In this document: positions 1-8,194 of the stretch, in pieces
Layout of the letters: each line of letters starts with the position of its first letter
How positions within the stretch are numbered: position 1 is the first letter of the stretch
NCBI GenBank assembly: GCA_021789755.1
Contig: JAJYJD010000068.1
Span: forward strand, 1 to 14,578
From: Bacteroidota bacterium
Lineage (GTDB): Bacteria; Bacteroidota; Ignavibacteria; Kryptoniales; JAKASW01
Length of the DNA: 14,578 bases
Direction of reading: 5' to 3'
Made by a program: the position numbers and the translations under genes
Notes under the pieces: generated by a model
What the model was told of the DNA's origin: nothing
Database searches by the model: none
The model's input: only the letters and a program-made list of their open reading frames with translations

Positions 1-1260
1 TACAGCACCCTTGCCAGAGCCTTCTACTCCAGAATGATCAACAATCCTCTGGCCGCGTCCAAGTTGACACAGAAGTCGGGATCGTTCTCGCTCGCCTATC
101 TCGTAGCGTATGACCGGGAATCTCCTTTCATAGTCCCGGGCGAAGAGGGGAGCAACTTTGTGGGAACGTCGGAGAAGTCGCTGAGCAACGTCGTACGCGC
201 GAAATACGACTTCGGCAGCGAGTCCTTCATAGGCGGACTCTTCACTTCCAGGAATTTTGCCGCTGCCCACAATTACATGGGCGGGTTGGACTGGAATTTC
301 CTCTTCGGGGGAAATTTCTATCTCGTCGGACAGGCGCTTATGTCCGACACCAGGGAATTAAATGCTCCGTCCATCTTCGACGACCAGCGGCGCTATGGTT
401 CGACGCGTTATACCGCGGCCTTTGACGGCGAGCGATTCAACGGTGCAGGAATGCAGGTCGATTTTAAAAGAAACGCCAGGGATTATTGCTTCGATCTCAA
501 CTACGCGACGGTATCTCCGACATTCCAGGCACAGGACGGTTTTATAACTTCCGTCGACTACCGCTCTGCCTCATACTGGCACGGGTACTGGATTTATCCG
601 AACAATTTGATAATCGAAAATGCCTCTCTCCAGAGTCAGTCGGGTATGAATTTTAACGAAGACGGTCTCGTGAAAGGCAGCTGGACAATGGTGGGACTGC
701 AGCTTCAGTTGAAAGGTCAGACTTATGTTTGGGTAGATTACATGCCCCTGAACGACGAAGTATTCCATAGTGTTTCCTTTAAAGGTATATACCGTACGGA
801 ATTCACCATAAACTGCAACCCGACGAGCGCCTTCGCGGTTTACTTCAACGGTTCTGTCGGAAGATTTATCTACCGTGCCGACAATCCAGAACTCGGAAGA
901 GGAAACAATTTCTGGATAGAGACCGTCCTTAAACCTTCCGATAAATTCTCTGTGGATGTTACCTGTGCCAGATCGCGATTATGGTCGATGAAAGACAGCC
1001 ACTTATTTTATGACGGATACATCGCGCGCGGGATTGTCGCTTATCAATTCTCTCCGGAGTTTTTCGTGCGACTGATCGGTCAGTACGATCAGTTTGCGAG
1101 ACAGATTCAGGTAGATCCGCTGGTAAGCTACAAGCTGAACCCGTTCACGGTCTTCTATGTGGGTTCCAACCACGGGTTCACAAAATTCAGTCCCCCGTAC
1201 GGAGTGGAGAGGACAATGCAGCAGTTCTACATCAAGCTGCAGTACCTATGGCAGAGCTAA
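1..1260 (+). CDS. DUF5916-like outer-membrane beta-barrel protein, C-terminal part (5' partial)
   Basis: The reading frame is open from the first base of the window and ends at TAA 1258-1260, so the 419 codons seen are the C-terminal part of a longer gene; an ATG at 34 is internal. The first residues include A-F-Y-S-R-M-I and then A-S-K-L-T-Q-K-S-G-S-F-S, which resemble the entry to the DUF5916 region of proteins that carry an N-terminal CBM9-like domain followed by an outer-membrane barrel. The rest alternates polar and aromatic residues in short strands (Y, W, F rich, many G/N turns) and ends Q-Y-L-W-Q-S, as expected for a porin-like barrel. The DUF5916 name comes from recall of family sequence patterns, not a search. 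In this family the N-terminal half, absent here, would carry the carbohydrate-binding-like domain. The molecular role is unknown. It could also be another large outer-membrane protein of the same fold. The next gene, 214 bases downstream on the same strand, is a secreted peptidase. Confidence 0.65.
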   Translation, partial: YSTLARAFYSRMINNPLAASKLTQKSGSFSLAYLVAYDRESPFIVPGEEGSNFVGTSEKSLSNVVRAKYDFGSESFIGGLFTSRNFAAAHNYMGGLDWNFLFGGNFYLVGQALMSDTRELNAPSIFDDQRRYGSTRYTAAFDGERFNGAGMQVDFKRNARDYCFDLNYATVSPTFQAQDGFITSVDYRSASYWHGYWIYPNNLIIENASLQSQSGMNFNEDGLVKGSWTMVGLQLQLKGQTYVWVDYMPLNDEVFHSVSFKGIYRTEFTINCNPTSAFAVYFNGSVGRFIYRADNPELGRGNNFWIETVLKPSDKFSVDVTCARSRLWSMKDSHLFYDGYIARGIVAYQFSPEFFVRLIGQYDQFARQIQVDPLVSYKLNPFTVFYVGSNHGFTKFSPPYGVERTMQQFYIKLQYLWQS

Positions 1261-1296
1261 GCGGGGTCGGCCAAGTTACGGCCTGAGCGCAGTTTG

Positions 1297-1326
1297 CCTT
1301 CAATAAGAAACCTCATTTTTTGAAGG
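1297..1326. repeat. Short inverted repeat downstream of the DUF5916-like gene
   Basis: CCTTCAA (1297-1303) and TTGAAGG (1320-1326) are perfect reverse complements separated by 16 bases that include a run of T. The loop is long and no T run follows the second arm on the plus strand, so this is a poor intrinsic terminator. It may be a weak mRNA 3'-end structure or chance. The rest of the 214-base interval (1261-1474) holds no convincing promoter or RNA gene. Confidence 0.25.
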
Positions 1327-1474
1327 ATTTGAGTTGTGTGGCAAATTAAAATGTGATCTGCGTCGCAATAGATTATCCCAGTGTTGTGGTATATTGACCC
1401 GTGGCGTCGGCGAGTTGTCTAGCAGGAAACTCAAACTTAATCAGGGCAATCATTTCACAGAAACGGGAGGCGTT

Positions 1475-4400
1475 ATGGGTCGGCGTAATTACGTGGTTAT
1501 CATTGTACTCTGTGCCATCAGTCTTAGTGTTTCTCCAGCAACTGGATCCGGAAACACGAAGAAGGTCAAGACGGCCGCTTTACGGCAGGTAGCAAACCAA
1601 CCGCAGTCGTTTACTCTTACGGCAGTTCAGAAAGTCGGACAGCGTTTACTCAGTTTCGCCGCGCGATCCGGTCTCGCCCCTGCCGGCATTCGGATTGCGT
1701 CGGGGACTTCAACGTCGTTCAGTGGCTTTTTCTCGAGTCTGCCTTTGCAGGTGCAGCAGGCGGCCCGAGCAGTGCCTGAAGTGATAAGGTGGAACCCCTC
1801 TCTCGGCACGCCGAGGTACATGAAGTTTACCCCTGCCAACCAGGAAAACAAAACGATGGGGATACCGAACAGGACTCAAGCCGCTTCCATCGCGAGGAAC
1901 TTTCTCGAAACCAACAGGGTGCTGCTGAAGATTCATGATCCGGCATCAGAGTTCTCACTTGTCTCTTCCAGGACTGATAAGCATGGGTTCACCCACGTCA
2001 GGTTTCAGCAGACTTATCAAGGAATCGAAGTCTGGGCAAAAGATGCATATGTCCACATAAATGACAGGGGGCAGGTTACTTCGTTCAACGGAGTCTATGC
2101 TCCCACTCCGTCATCGCTGAACGGTGTGCAGGAAAGCGTGACCTCTGCGGACGGCATAAGCATCGCTCTGACGAATTTGAAGAGCAAGGGTTTCTCGGGT
2201 GACGTCCCGGCTCCTTACAGGAAGATACTCAAATATGACGGTCCGTCCGCACGCAAAGTCATCTGGATTGACAGGTTCGGTGTGCCGCACCTGGCATGGT
2301 TTGTCGAGGTCAGGACGGGACTCGATCATGACTGGTACTACTTTGTCGACGCGAAGTCCGGAAGCATTCTTCGGTCATATGATAACGTAGACCACGACGG
2401 CCCGACGACAAGTTCGGGGGCGGACTTGAACGGAGTCACCCGGAATTTTGGAAGCTACCAGGTCGGCGGAGCGTACTACATGATTGATGCGGCGCAGCCC
2501 ATGTTTGATGCGGCTCATTCTCAGGTGCCCGACAATCCAATCGGGGCTATTGTAACGCTTGATTTAAAGAGCGCCGATCTGTCTGCTCAATCGCAAATCT
2601 ATTACGTTGAATCTACGAACAATACATGGAGCGATCCTTCGACTGTGTCGGCCCAGTACAACGCAGCGGTCACGTACAATTACTTCAGGACGGTCTTCGG
2701 CAGGAATTCGATAGATGACAGCGGGATGACTATAATTTCGGTTGTCCACGTGACGAGCAATGGCCAGCCTATGGACAACGCCTACTGGAACACCAAACTG
2801 ATGGTGTACGGAGACGGATATCAGTTCTATAAACCTCTTGCAGGGGCGCTTGACGCGGGCGCACATGAAATGACACACGGCGTCACGCAGCATTCTGCCA
2901 ACCTGGAATACCTGGACCAGTCGGGAGCACTGAACGAATCGATATCGGATGCGTTCGCAGTCATGGTCGACACTCTCAACTGGACCATCGGTGAGAATGT
3001 CATAAAAGATCTGACCGACTACCCGACAGGAGCACTTCGCGACATGGCTGACCCACACAACGGAGGGGCACCGGGGAGTATGGCGTGGCAGCCTTCCAGC
3101 ATGAGCGAATATGTCTCGACTACCGATGACAACGGAGGTGTCCATACGAACAGCGGCATTCCGAACCACGCGCTTTATCTTGTCGCATCTTCGATAGGGA
3201 GAGCCAAGGCATCCAGGATTTGGTACAGGGCTCTGACAGATTACCTCACGCGTTCATCTCAATTTATCGATGCGCGGATCTCGACCGTACAAGCGGCTAC
3301 AGATTTGTATGGCAGTTCGAGCAGCGAAGTATCCGCAGTGAAGAATGCCTGGAACGCTGTCGGAGTTACCGACGCTAACGGTTCGGCACCGCCTCCGGTC
3401 AGCAAGATCACCGGAGGAAATTGGCTGCTGGTCACTAATACCAATCCCGCCGATCCCAACAGTCTGTACATGACAAAGACAACCGTATCTTCGAGCAGCG
3501 ACTACTCGTCGTTGAGCGCAACTCCGGTTTCAAGCAAACCAGCCGTTTCTGATGACGGTTCGATTGTCATATTTATAGACGCCGATCATAATCTGAGGGC
3601 TCTGAAGACGGATCCCCAGAATCCTCAGGAAACAGTTCTGGACTCGAGCGGTGTATGGGGGAGTGTCGCGATCGGCCCCGGATTATCCAGCATTGCTCTC
3701 ACGTCGAAGTACATTGATACTACGATTTACTACCTGGACCTCACGTCCAACGTGGCAAAGAGCTTTAAGATAGTTACACAGTCTTACGACGGTCCGGGCG
3801 CGAAAACCGCTCTTTTTGCCAATGAAATGTCGTTTGACCCCTCTGGAAAGCTTCTGCTATTCGACGCGTACAACCAAATCCCTGGAGCGCAGGGTGATAC
3901 CTTGACTTACTGGAACATCGATCTACTGGATATCACAGGCGGGAGCATGGTTAACGTCTTTCCACCAGAAAACGGCATAAACCTTGCAAATCCCGCGTTT
4001 TCCAAGACTTCAACTTACAGGTTTACTTTCGACCATTGGGACAATGCCAGTTCGAGTGATTATGTCATGGCTGTGGATTTCAATACCGGACAGTTGGGGG
4101 TAGTAGCCGGGCCGCAGGACGTTATGGGCTACCCATCGTTTTCAGCCGATGATGATACTATAGCCTACCACACGATGGTGAACTACCAATCGGCGCTGCA
4201 TGACGGTATCAACAAGATGCCGCTTCAAGCCGATCTCCTGACGGGCAGCGGTTCGCCGCTGTCCCATACTGTCGACGCCACTTACCCCGTGTGGTTCATA
4301 ATTGGCACGCGTACCACAGGAGTCCAGACCGTCCACCAGAATGCCCCCGTTGTGTTTCAACTAATGCAGAACTATCCAAATCCGTTCAATCCAACCACTA

Positions 4401-4630
4401 CGATCAACTATCAGCTTGCGAACAGCAGCCACGTTGTCCTGAAAGTCTACGATATTCTGGGCAGGGAAGTGGCGACGCTGGTCAGCGGGCTCCAGGCCGC
4501 CGGTTCACACTCGATTGTTTTTAACGCCAGCAACATTGCAAGCGGGGTATACTTCTGCCGTTTGTCTGCAACCGGGCAAGATGGGGCGGTTTCGTATGCG
4601 TCGTCTCGGAAAATGATCTTGATGAAGTAG
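1475..4630 (+). CDS. Secreted M4 (thermolysin-family) zinc metallopeptidase with beta-propeller and T9SS sorting domain
   Basis: A 1051-residue extracellular endopeptidase. The start at ATG 1475 was chosen because GGGAGG lies at 1465-1470 and residues 1-24 form a signal peptide (M-G-R-R-N, then a hydrophobic stretch, then S-P-A-T-G-S); the frame is open further upstream from a TTG at 1334, but that would bury the signal peptide. Residues about 130-205 look like an FTP propeptide domain and 215-305 like PepSY. The catalytic domain spans about 310-635: H-E-M-T-H at 464-468 (zinc ligands H464, H468; catalytic E465), N-E-S-I-S-D with third ligand E488, exactly the 24-residue H-to-E spacing of thermolysin, and D-N-G-G-V-H with D552 and H557 matching thermolysin D226 and H231. 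All catalytic residues are present. Residues about 640-955 contain PD40/TolB-like strands (for example Y-P-S-F-S-A-D-D-D-T-I-A-Y). The end (960-1051) is a T9SS type A sorting domain with N-Y-P-N-P-F-N-P at 966-973 and G-R-E-V-A-T-L-V. Expected path: Sec to periplasm, T9SS across the outer membrane, propeptide removal. M4 plus T9SS is certain; the propeller is inferred. Confidence 0.93.
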   Translation: MGRRNYVVIIVLCAISLSVSPATGSGNTKKVKTAALRQVANQPQSFTLTAVQKVGQRLLSFAARSGLAPAGIRIASGTSTSFSGFFSSLPLQVQQAARAVPEVIRWNPSLGTPRYMKFTPANQENKTMGIPNRTQAASIARNFLETNRVLLKIHDPASEFSLVSSRTDKHGFTHVRFQQTYQGIEVWAKDAYVHINDRGQVTSFNGVYAPTPSSLNGVQESVTSADGISIALTNLKSKGFSGDVPAPYRKILKYDGPSARKVIWIDRFGVPHLAWFVEVRTGLDHDWYYFVDAKSGSILRSYDNVDHDGPTTSSGADLNGVTRNFGSYQVGGAYYMIDAAQPMFDAAHSQVPDNPIGAIVTLDLKSADLSAQSQIYYVESTNNTWSDPSTVSAQYNAAVTYNYFRTVFGRNSIDDSGMTIISVVHVTSNGQPMDNAYWNTKLMVYGDGYQFYKPLAGALDAGAHEMTHGVTQHSANLEYLDQSGALNESISDAFAVMVDTLNWTIGENVIKDLTDYPTGALRDMADPHNGGAPGSMAWQPSSMSEYVSTTDDNGGVHTNSGIPNHALYLVASSIGRAKASRIWYRALTDYLTRSSQFIDARISTVQAATDLYGSSSSEVSAVKNAWNAVGVTDANGSAPPPVSKITGGNWLLVTNTNPADPNSLYMTKTTVSSSSDYSSLSATPVSSKPAVSDDGSIVIFIDADHNLRALKTDPQNPQETVLDSSGVWGSVAIGPGLSSIALTSKYIDTTIYYLDLTSNVAKSFKIVTQSYDGPGAKTALFANEMSFDPSGKLLLFDAYNQIPGAQGDTLTYWNIDLLDITGGSMVNVFPPENGINLANPAFSKTSTYRFTFDHWDNASSSDYVMAVDFNTGQLGVVAGPQDVMGYPSFSADDDTIAYHTMVNYQSALHDGINKMPLQADLLTGSGSPLSHTVDATYPVWFIIGTRTTGVQTVHQNAPVVFQLMQNYPNPFNPTTTINYQLANSSHVVLKVYDILGREVATLVSGLQAAGSHSIVFNASNIASGVYFCRLSATGQDGAVSYASSRKMILMK

Positions 4631-4660
4631 CGATCCTACAAAGGAGCGGCACCGTTGTTG

Positions 4661-4697
4661 AGGCGAAGAGATTATTCTCTTCGCCTTGTCGTTTTTG
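4661..4697 (+). terminator. Intrinsic terminator after the M4 peptidase gene
   Basis: AGGCGAAGAG (4661-4670) and CTCTTCGCCT (4677-4686) form a perfect 10-bp stem with a 6-base ATTATT loop. It is followed by TGTCGTTTTT, a T-rich tail on the plus strand. It begins 30 bases after the peptidase stop codon. The other side of the hairpin has no T run, so it should work only for plus-strand transcription. Confidence 0.85.
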
Positions 4698-4699
4698 GG

Positions 4700-4728
4700 T
4701 TGACATTCATTATGGAATTTCCGAGATT
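4700..4728 (+). promoter_or_regulatory. Possible promoter for the DksA-like gene
   Basis: A perfect TTGACA lies at 4700-4705, directly after the terminator of the previous gene. At 17-bp spacing the -10 is only GAGATT (4723-4728), a 3/6 match to TATAAT; an AT-rich stretch at 4727-4733 is an alternative at a longer spacing. No Bacteroidota-type TAnnTTTG box was found. The position between a terminator and an independent gene makes a promoter necessary somewhere in 4698-4880, but this exact site is weakly supported. It would give a leader of roughly 150 bases. Confidence 0.3.
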
Positions 4729-4802
4729 TTTTATGCAGAAGTGGTTGCCGGAGAGCGTTTCACATAATTCGCGCCCTGCTTCTGACACCCGTCTGATACC
4801 AG

Positions 4803-4819
4803 CGTTGCTTCAGGCAACG
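4803..4819 (+). other. Hairpin in the leader of the DksA-like gene
   Basis: CGTTGC (4803-4808) and GCAACG (4814-4819) make a 6-bp stem with a 5-base loop. An outer pair GATACC (4795-4800) / GGTATC (4864-4869) could enclose it and bring the structure close to the ribosome binding site at 4876-4881. No riboswitch or leader-peptide class is recognised; the structure may be incidental. Confidence 0.25.
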
Positions 4820-4888
4820 GCAGGAGTGGAACTGATATCGGTGCAATATTTCTTTATGATATTGGTATCGAGGAAGGGAGGATACGAA

Positions 4889-5248
4889 ATGGATGCGAAA
4901 AACCTGGCGGTGCTGAGGAACGAAATCTTCTCGCGCGTCAGATCCATTCTCTACGAGAGATACGGTGAGTTTGTGCCAGTCTCTCTAATTGAAGACGAAT
5001 CCCGGAGTGAGAACGCGGTCAAGACGATCAGGCGCGTCGAATCCTTCAAGGCAGACGAGGATCTGCTCGATCTATTCGAGGCCCTTGAGAAAGTCTTCGC
5101 GGGAAACTACGGACACTGTTTGTTCTGCAGAAAAGAGATTGAGTTCCAAAAACTCAACAGGAACCCGCTGGCGAAGTTCTGCGACAGCTGCGAGAGGATT
5201 CTTAGCCCCTGTTACATGTCGAGTGTGAGTGAAGTCGATAAGCAATAG
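4889..5248 (+). CDS. DksA/TraR-type C4 zinc-finger protein, short form
   Basis: A 119-residue protein that ends in a DksA/TraR zinc finger: C77-x2-C80-x17-C98-x2-C101, the same spacing as in E. coli DksA, with the family-like context Y-G-H-C before and N-P-L-A-K-F-C after. DksA-type proteins bind in the RNA polymerase secondary channel and tune transcription, usually with ppGpp. The start ATG 4889 has GGGAGG at 4876-4881 with 7-base spacing; the frame is open upstream to 4655, but that stretch overlaps the terminator and is not protein-like. Residues 1-70 are mostly helical and charged (E-D-E-S-R-S-E-N near 35-42; L-L-D-L-F-E-A-L-E-K before the finger), as in the family, but the protein is shorter than E. 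coli DksA and no D-x-x-D-x-A coiled-coil tip is evident. It ends with an extra cysteine at 107. It could therefore be a diverged DksA, a TraR-like or a YocK/YteA-like factor; the specific target is unknown. It is convergent with cheB, 77 bases away. Confidence 0.8.
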   Translation: MDAKNLAVLRNEIFSRVRSILYERYGEFVPVSLIEDESRSENAVKTIRRVESFKADEDLLDLFEALEKVFAGNYGHCLFCRKEIEFQKLNRNPLAKFCDSCERILSPCYMSSVSEVDKQ

Positions 5249-5316
5249 CGGTGGTTAAGCCGGGCTTTCGGCAAGTTGTGTAACGACCGGTTCGGACTGT
5301 GCGGCCGGCGGGGTGA

Positions 5317-5332
5317 GGATTGGAGTCAATCC
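5317..5332. other. Hairpin overlapping the cheB stop codon
   Basis: GGATTG (5317-5322) and CAATCC (5327-5332) form a perfect 6-bp stem with a 4-base loop in the convergent region between the DksA-like gene and cheB; the cheB stop (5326-5328) lies inside it. Neither side is followed by a T run, so it is not a standard intrinsic terminator. The remaining 77-base interval is GC rich with no clear terminator for either gene. Confidence 0.3.
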
Positions 5333-6384
5333 GACGGCCGGGAGAGGAAAGCGGCCCCGGAAATCATCGAAGCGATCTTATCGAGCGGGACCACGGCGTC
5401 CGCGAGTTCTGCATCCACTATAGCCTTCGGCATACCGTAAACCACGCACGACTCCTCATCCTGGGCAATCACCTTTCCGCCTGCTTCCCTGATGAGCTTC
5501 GCACCCTGAAGACCGTCGTGTCCCATCCCGGTCATCACCGTCGCCAGGATTTTTCCGCCGAACATTTGGAACGCTGAGGAGAACATGACGTCAACGGAAG
5601 GACGGTGAAGGGTGTCGTCAGGCTCTTTCGAGATATCGAGTTCAACAATCGCGCCGCTTCTTCTGAACTTCATGTGCAGCCCGCCGGGTGCGATGTAAAC
5701 CTTGCCGCTCGTGAATTCCATACCGTCTTCCGCCTCATATACTTCAAGCCTGCTGATAGAGTCGAGCCTCTCCGCCAGCGACTTCGTGAAGTGAGGCGGC
5801 ATGTGCTGCACTATCGCAACCGGCAGCGGAAAATTGTCGGGAAGTGAAGGAATGACTTTCTGAAGAGAAAAGGGTCCGCCGGTCGAGATCCCGATCGTGA
5901 CTGCCTGTATGCCCGGGAGCCTCAGGGCAGTCAGGCCTCCTTGTGCGGCAGTCACGTTGGTTAGCGTCCTGGAGTAAACCCGGTTCCGGTTTCTAGTGAT
6001 TGCTTTTATCTTCGATATCAAATCATCTTTTATCTTTGTAATATCGAGAGACATATAGGAAAGCTGTTTCGGAATGAAGTCGACGGCCCCCGCCGACAAG
6101 GCGTCGATCGTCACACGTGCTCCCTCGGCCGTAAGGGAGCTCACCATCAATACGGGAAGGGGGGTGTCCTTCATGATTTTCTTGAGTGCGGTGATCCCGT
6201 CCATTCGCGGCATCTCCACGTCAAGCGTCATCAGGTCGGGCTTCAGAGACTTAACCTTCTCGATCGCCTCGATCCCGTCTCGCGCGGTGCCTATCACTTC
6301 GATACTCGGATCGTCCTCGATCATCATCGATATGGCCTTCCGCATGAAGGCGGAGTCATCGACGACCAGGACTCTTACAGGCAT
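5326..6384 (-). CDS. cheB: CheB, receptor-modification methylesterase/glutamine deamidase
   Basis: Two-domain CheB of 352 residues. Residues 3-120 are a receiver: acidic D9-D10, phosphoacceptor D55 (L-D-V-E-M-P), S82/S83, and K106 in F-I-P-K. After a linker, about 155-345 is the methylesterase domain with the catalytic triad visible as S167 in G-I-S-T-G-G-P, H194 in Q-H-M-P-P and D290 in M-G-H-D-G. It removes methyl groups from receptor glutamates when phosphorylated by CheA, giving adaptation; it acts in the cytoplasm at receptor arrays. Start choice: ATG 6384 has AAGGG six bases upstream and lies one base past the cheA stop; an in-frame ATG at 6402 inside the end of cheA gives 358 residues but has a poorly placed Shine-Dalgarno. 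Either start implies coupling to cheA. It is the last gene of the cluster. The triad Ser motif reads G-I-S rather than the more usual G-A-S; this should not affect activity. Confidence 0.96.
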   Translation of the reverse strand: MPVRVLVVDDSAFMRKAISMMIEDDPSIEVIGTARDGIEAIEKVKSLKPDLMTLDVEMPRMDGITALKKIMKDTPLPVLMVSSLTAEGARVTIDALSAGAVDFIPKQLSYMSLDITKIKDDLISKIKAITRNRNRVYSRTLTNVTAAQGGLTALRLPGIQAVTIGISTGGPFSLQKVIPSLPDNFPLPVAIVQHMPPHFTKSLAERLDSISRLEVYEAEDGMEFTSGKVYIAPGGLHMKFRRSGAIVELDISKEPDDTLHRPSVDVMFSSAFQMFGGKILATVMTGMGHDGLQGAKLIREAGGKVIAQDEESCVVYGMPKAIVDAELADAVVPLDKIASMISGAAFLSRPSD

Positions 6385-6385
6385 A

Positions 6386-8194
6386 CTACGCCCTTGAGTC
6401 ATTTGTGACCGCGGCCCTTGATGATTTTTCCGCCAGCCGCAGCAATTCTCCCGCGTCCAGAATCATTATCACCCTGCCGTCGCCGAGTATCGTCGATCCG
6501 GCAATCCCGGGAACGTTCCTGAGATATGCACCCAAAGGTTTTATGACGATTTCCTTTTGACCGACCAAGGTGTCCACAATGATTCCGAACTTACGGTTTG
6601 CCACGCCGACGATGACTGTGTAAAAGGATGAACGTTCGGCACTTCCGGGCACGTCGAGTATCTCGGATATGCCGATCAGAGGAAGAACCGTATCCCTGAG
6701 CCTTATTACCTGTCGGCCGTTCACCGTGGAGACTTCCGACATGGGCGTGTGAACCACTTCCAGGACAGAACTCAGGGGGATTGCGAAGGTCTCCTCGCTA
6801 ACACCGACGAGCAGTCCCTGAATGATTGCGAGGGTCAGGGGGAGCTTCAAGGTAAACTTGGTTCCCTTTCCGATAGCCGATTCGACTGATATTATCCCGT
6901 TGAGTCTCGTGATGTTCGTCTTTACGACGTCCATACCCACGCCTCTTCCTGAAACGCTGCTGACTCTCTGCGCCGTGGTGAAACCGGGTATGAAAATGAG
7001 GCCGTAGGCATCCTCTGTCTTCATCTCGCGGGCCTCTTCGGGAGTTACCATTCCCTTTTCGAGGGCTTTTTGCTTCAATTTCTCGGGGTCCATCCCTGCG
7101 CCGTCGTCCTGGACTTCTATTATGACATGATTGCCCTCGTGGCCTGCCGCAAGACGTATCATGCCGAGACGTCTCTTGCCGGCCTTCTCCCTCAGGTCCG
7201 CCGGCTCGATGCCGTGATCGACTGCGTTCCGGATAAGGTGCACGAGCGGGTCGCTTATTTCTTCTATGATGGATTTATCGAGTTCGGTTTCTTCGCCCTG
7301 AATCACAAGATCTACCTCTCTCGAAAATTCCCTGGCGATGTCGCGGACGAGGCGGGGAAACCTGTTGAACACTCTTCCTATTTGCACCATTCGTGTTCTC
7401 ATGACGGCTGCCTGGAGCTCCGTCGTTATGAAGTCGATCTGGGCGCCGGTCTCGGCCAGCTGATTGGAAAAATCCTCACGTCCTTTATCATCCTTCTCCA
7501 GCGAAACAATTTGGGAAAGCCGGTTTCTGCCGAGCACGAGTTCCCCTACAAGGTTCATTAGATGGTCAAGCCTGGCGACATCGACCCGGATAGTCGTGTC
7601 CGTAACTCTTTCGCCTTTCGTGGCCGGCGAGGTCTGTATTCTGGAGGGGTCCTGCTGCAGGCTCTCCGTATGCTGGACCTGGTTATTCCCTCCCTTGGAT
7701 GCCGGCGACGCAGTCTCATCGGCCTTTGTTGCCGACGGTGTCCCGGGCGCCTTTCTTTTTCGTTCGTTATTTTTCTGCTGAATGGGTACGACGCCGCTCG
7801 AAAGCAGCTCGAGCTTATGAATGGTGGATGTCAGATCGATGTCTTTGATATGGCGTTCGATAACCTGTTTCAACAGTACTTTCATCAGGTCGAAAGCTTC
7901 GAGCATAGTGTCAAGCATTGAAGGCTGGAAAGACAATTCCCCGCGCCGGAGTTTGTTGAGGACGTCTTCAAACCGGTGTGCAAGAGTGCTGAGCTGATCA
8001 AAACTAAGAAAACCCGATGTTCCCTTAATTGTGTGCACCGCCCTGAAGACAGAATTTATAAGCTCCTTGTCTTCGGGCCTCTTTTCGATTTCCAGCAGTT
8101 CATTGTCGAGCCTCTCGAATATCTCTTTAGTTTCTACGATGAAACTCTCGACAATCTCCTTCATATCGTCAGAGAACATCGAGTGCTGCGTCAT
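6386..8194 (-). CDS. cheA: CheA, chemotaxis sensor histidine kinase without an obvious P2 domain
   Basis: 602-residue kinase that autophosphorylates and passes phosphate to CheY and CheB. P1 (Hpt) is at about 8-115 with phosphoacceptor H54 in A-V-H-T-I-K-G-T-S-G. Residues about 135-198 are a low-complexity charged/polar linker rich in K, S, T, P and Q, with no room for a folded P2 domain. P3 dimerisation is at about 200-290 (N-L-V-G-E-L-V-L-G-R-N-R-L). P4 ATPase has an N box H-L-I-R-N-A-V-D-H-G-I-E at 319-330, G1 D-D-G-A-G-M at 363-368, G2 G-R-G-V-G-M-D-V-V at 416-424 and G-T-K-F-T-L-K-L-P-L at 444-453. P5, CheW-like, covers about 455-590. The start ATG overlaps the TGA of the upstream cheZ-like gene as ATGA, a translational-coupling arrangement; an internal M6 is less likely. 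All catalytic boxes are intact. Closest alternative would be a CheA-like kinase of a non-motility pathway, but the neighbours argue for chemotaxis. Confidence 0.97.
   Translation of the reverse strand: MTQHSMFSDDMKEIVESFIVETKEIFERLDNELLEIEKRPEDKELINSVFRAVHTIKGTSGFLSFDQLSTLAHRFEDVLNKLRRGELSFQPSMLDTMLEAFDLMKVLLKQVIERHIKDIDLTSTIHKLELLSSGVVPIQQKNNERKRKAPGTPSATKADETASPASKGGNNQVQHTESLQQDPSRIQTSPATKGERVTDTTIRVDVARLDHLMNLVGELVLGRNRLSQIVSLEKDDKGREDFSNQLAETGAQIDFITTELQAAVMRTRMVQIGRVFNRFPRLVRDIAREFSREVDLVIQGEETELDKSIIEEISDPLVHLIRNAVDHGIEPADLREKAGKRRLGMIRLAAGHEGNHVIIEVQDDGAGMDPEKLKQKALEKGMVTPEEAREMKTEDAYGLIFIPGFTTAQRVSSVSGRGVGMDVVKTNITRLNGIISVESAIGKGTKFTLKLPLTLAIIQGLLVGVSEETFAIPLSSVLEVVHTPMSEVSTVNGRQVIRLRDTVLPLIGISEILDVPGSAERSSFYTVIVGVANRKFGIIVDTLVGQKEIVIKPLGAYLRNVPGIAGSTILGDGRVIMILDAGELLRLAEKSSRAAVTNDSRA

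Noticed and set aside
1264..1283. GGCC-spacer-GGCC after the DUF5916-like gene as a terminator
   Set aside because: The stem is only 4 bp and is not followed by a T run.
1334..1474. 47-codon N-terminal extension of the M4 peptidase from a TTG start
   Set aside because: It would place the signal peptide inside the protein; the ATG at 1475 has GGGAGG and a standard signal sequence.
2564..3169. 201-codon open frame on the minus strand
   Set aside because: It lies wholly antisense to the catalytic domain of the M4 peptidase, whose residues are fully conserved; its product is rich in R, V, H and C in a way typical of an opposite-strand shadow.
4655..4888. 78-codon N-terminal extension of the DksA-like protein
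   Set aside because: It overlaps the terminator of the previous gene and the putative promoter; ATG 4889 has a strong Shine-Dalgarno and the family's usual beginning.
7070..7561. 163-codon open frame on the plus strand
   Set aside because: Antisense to the P3/P4 domains of cheA, which are clearly coding on the minus strand; no family resemblance.
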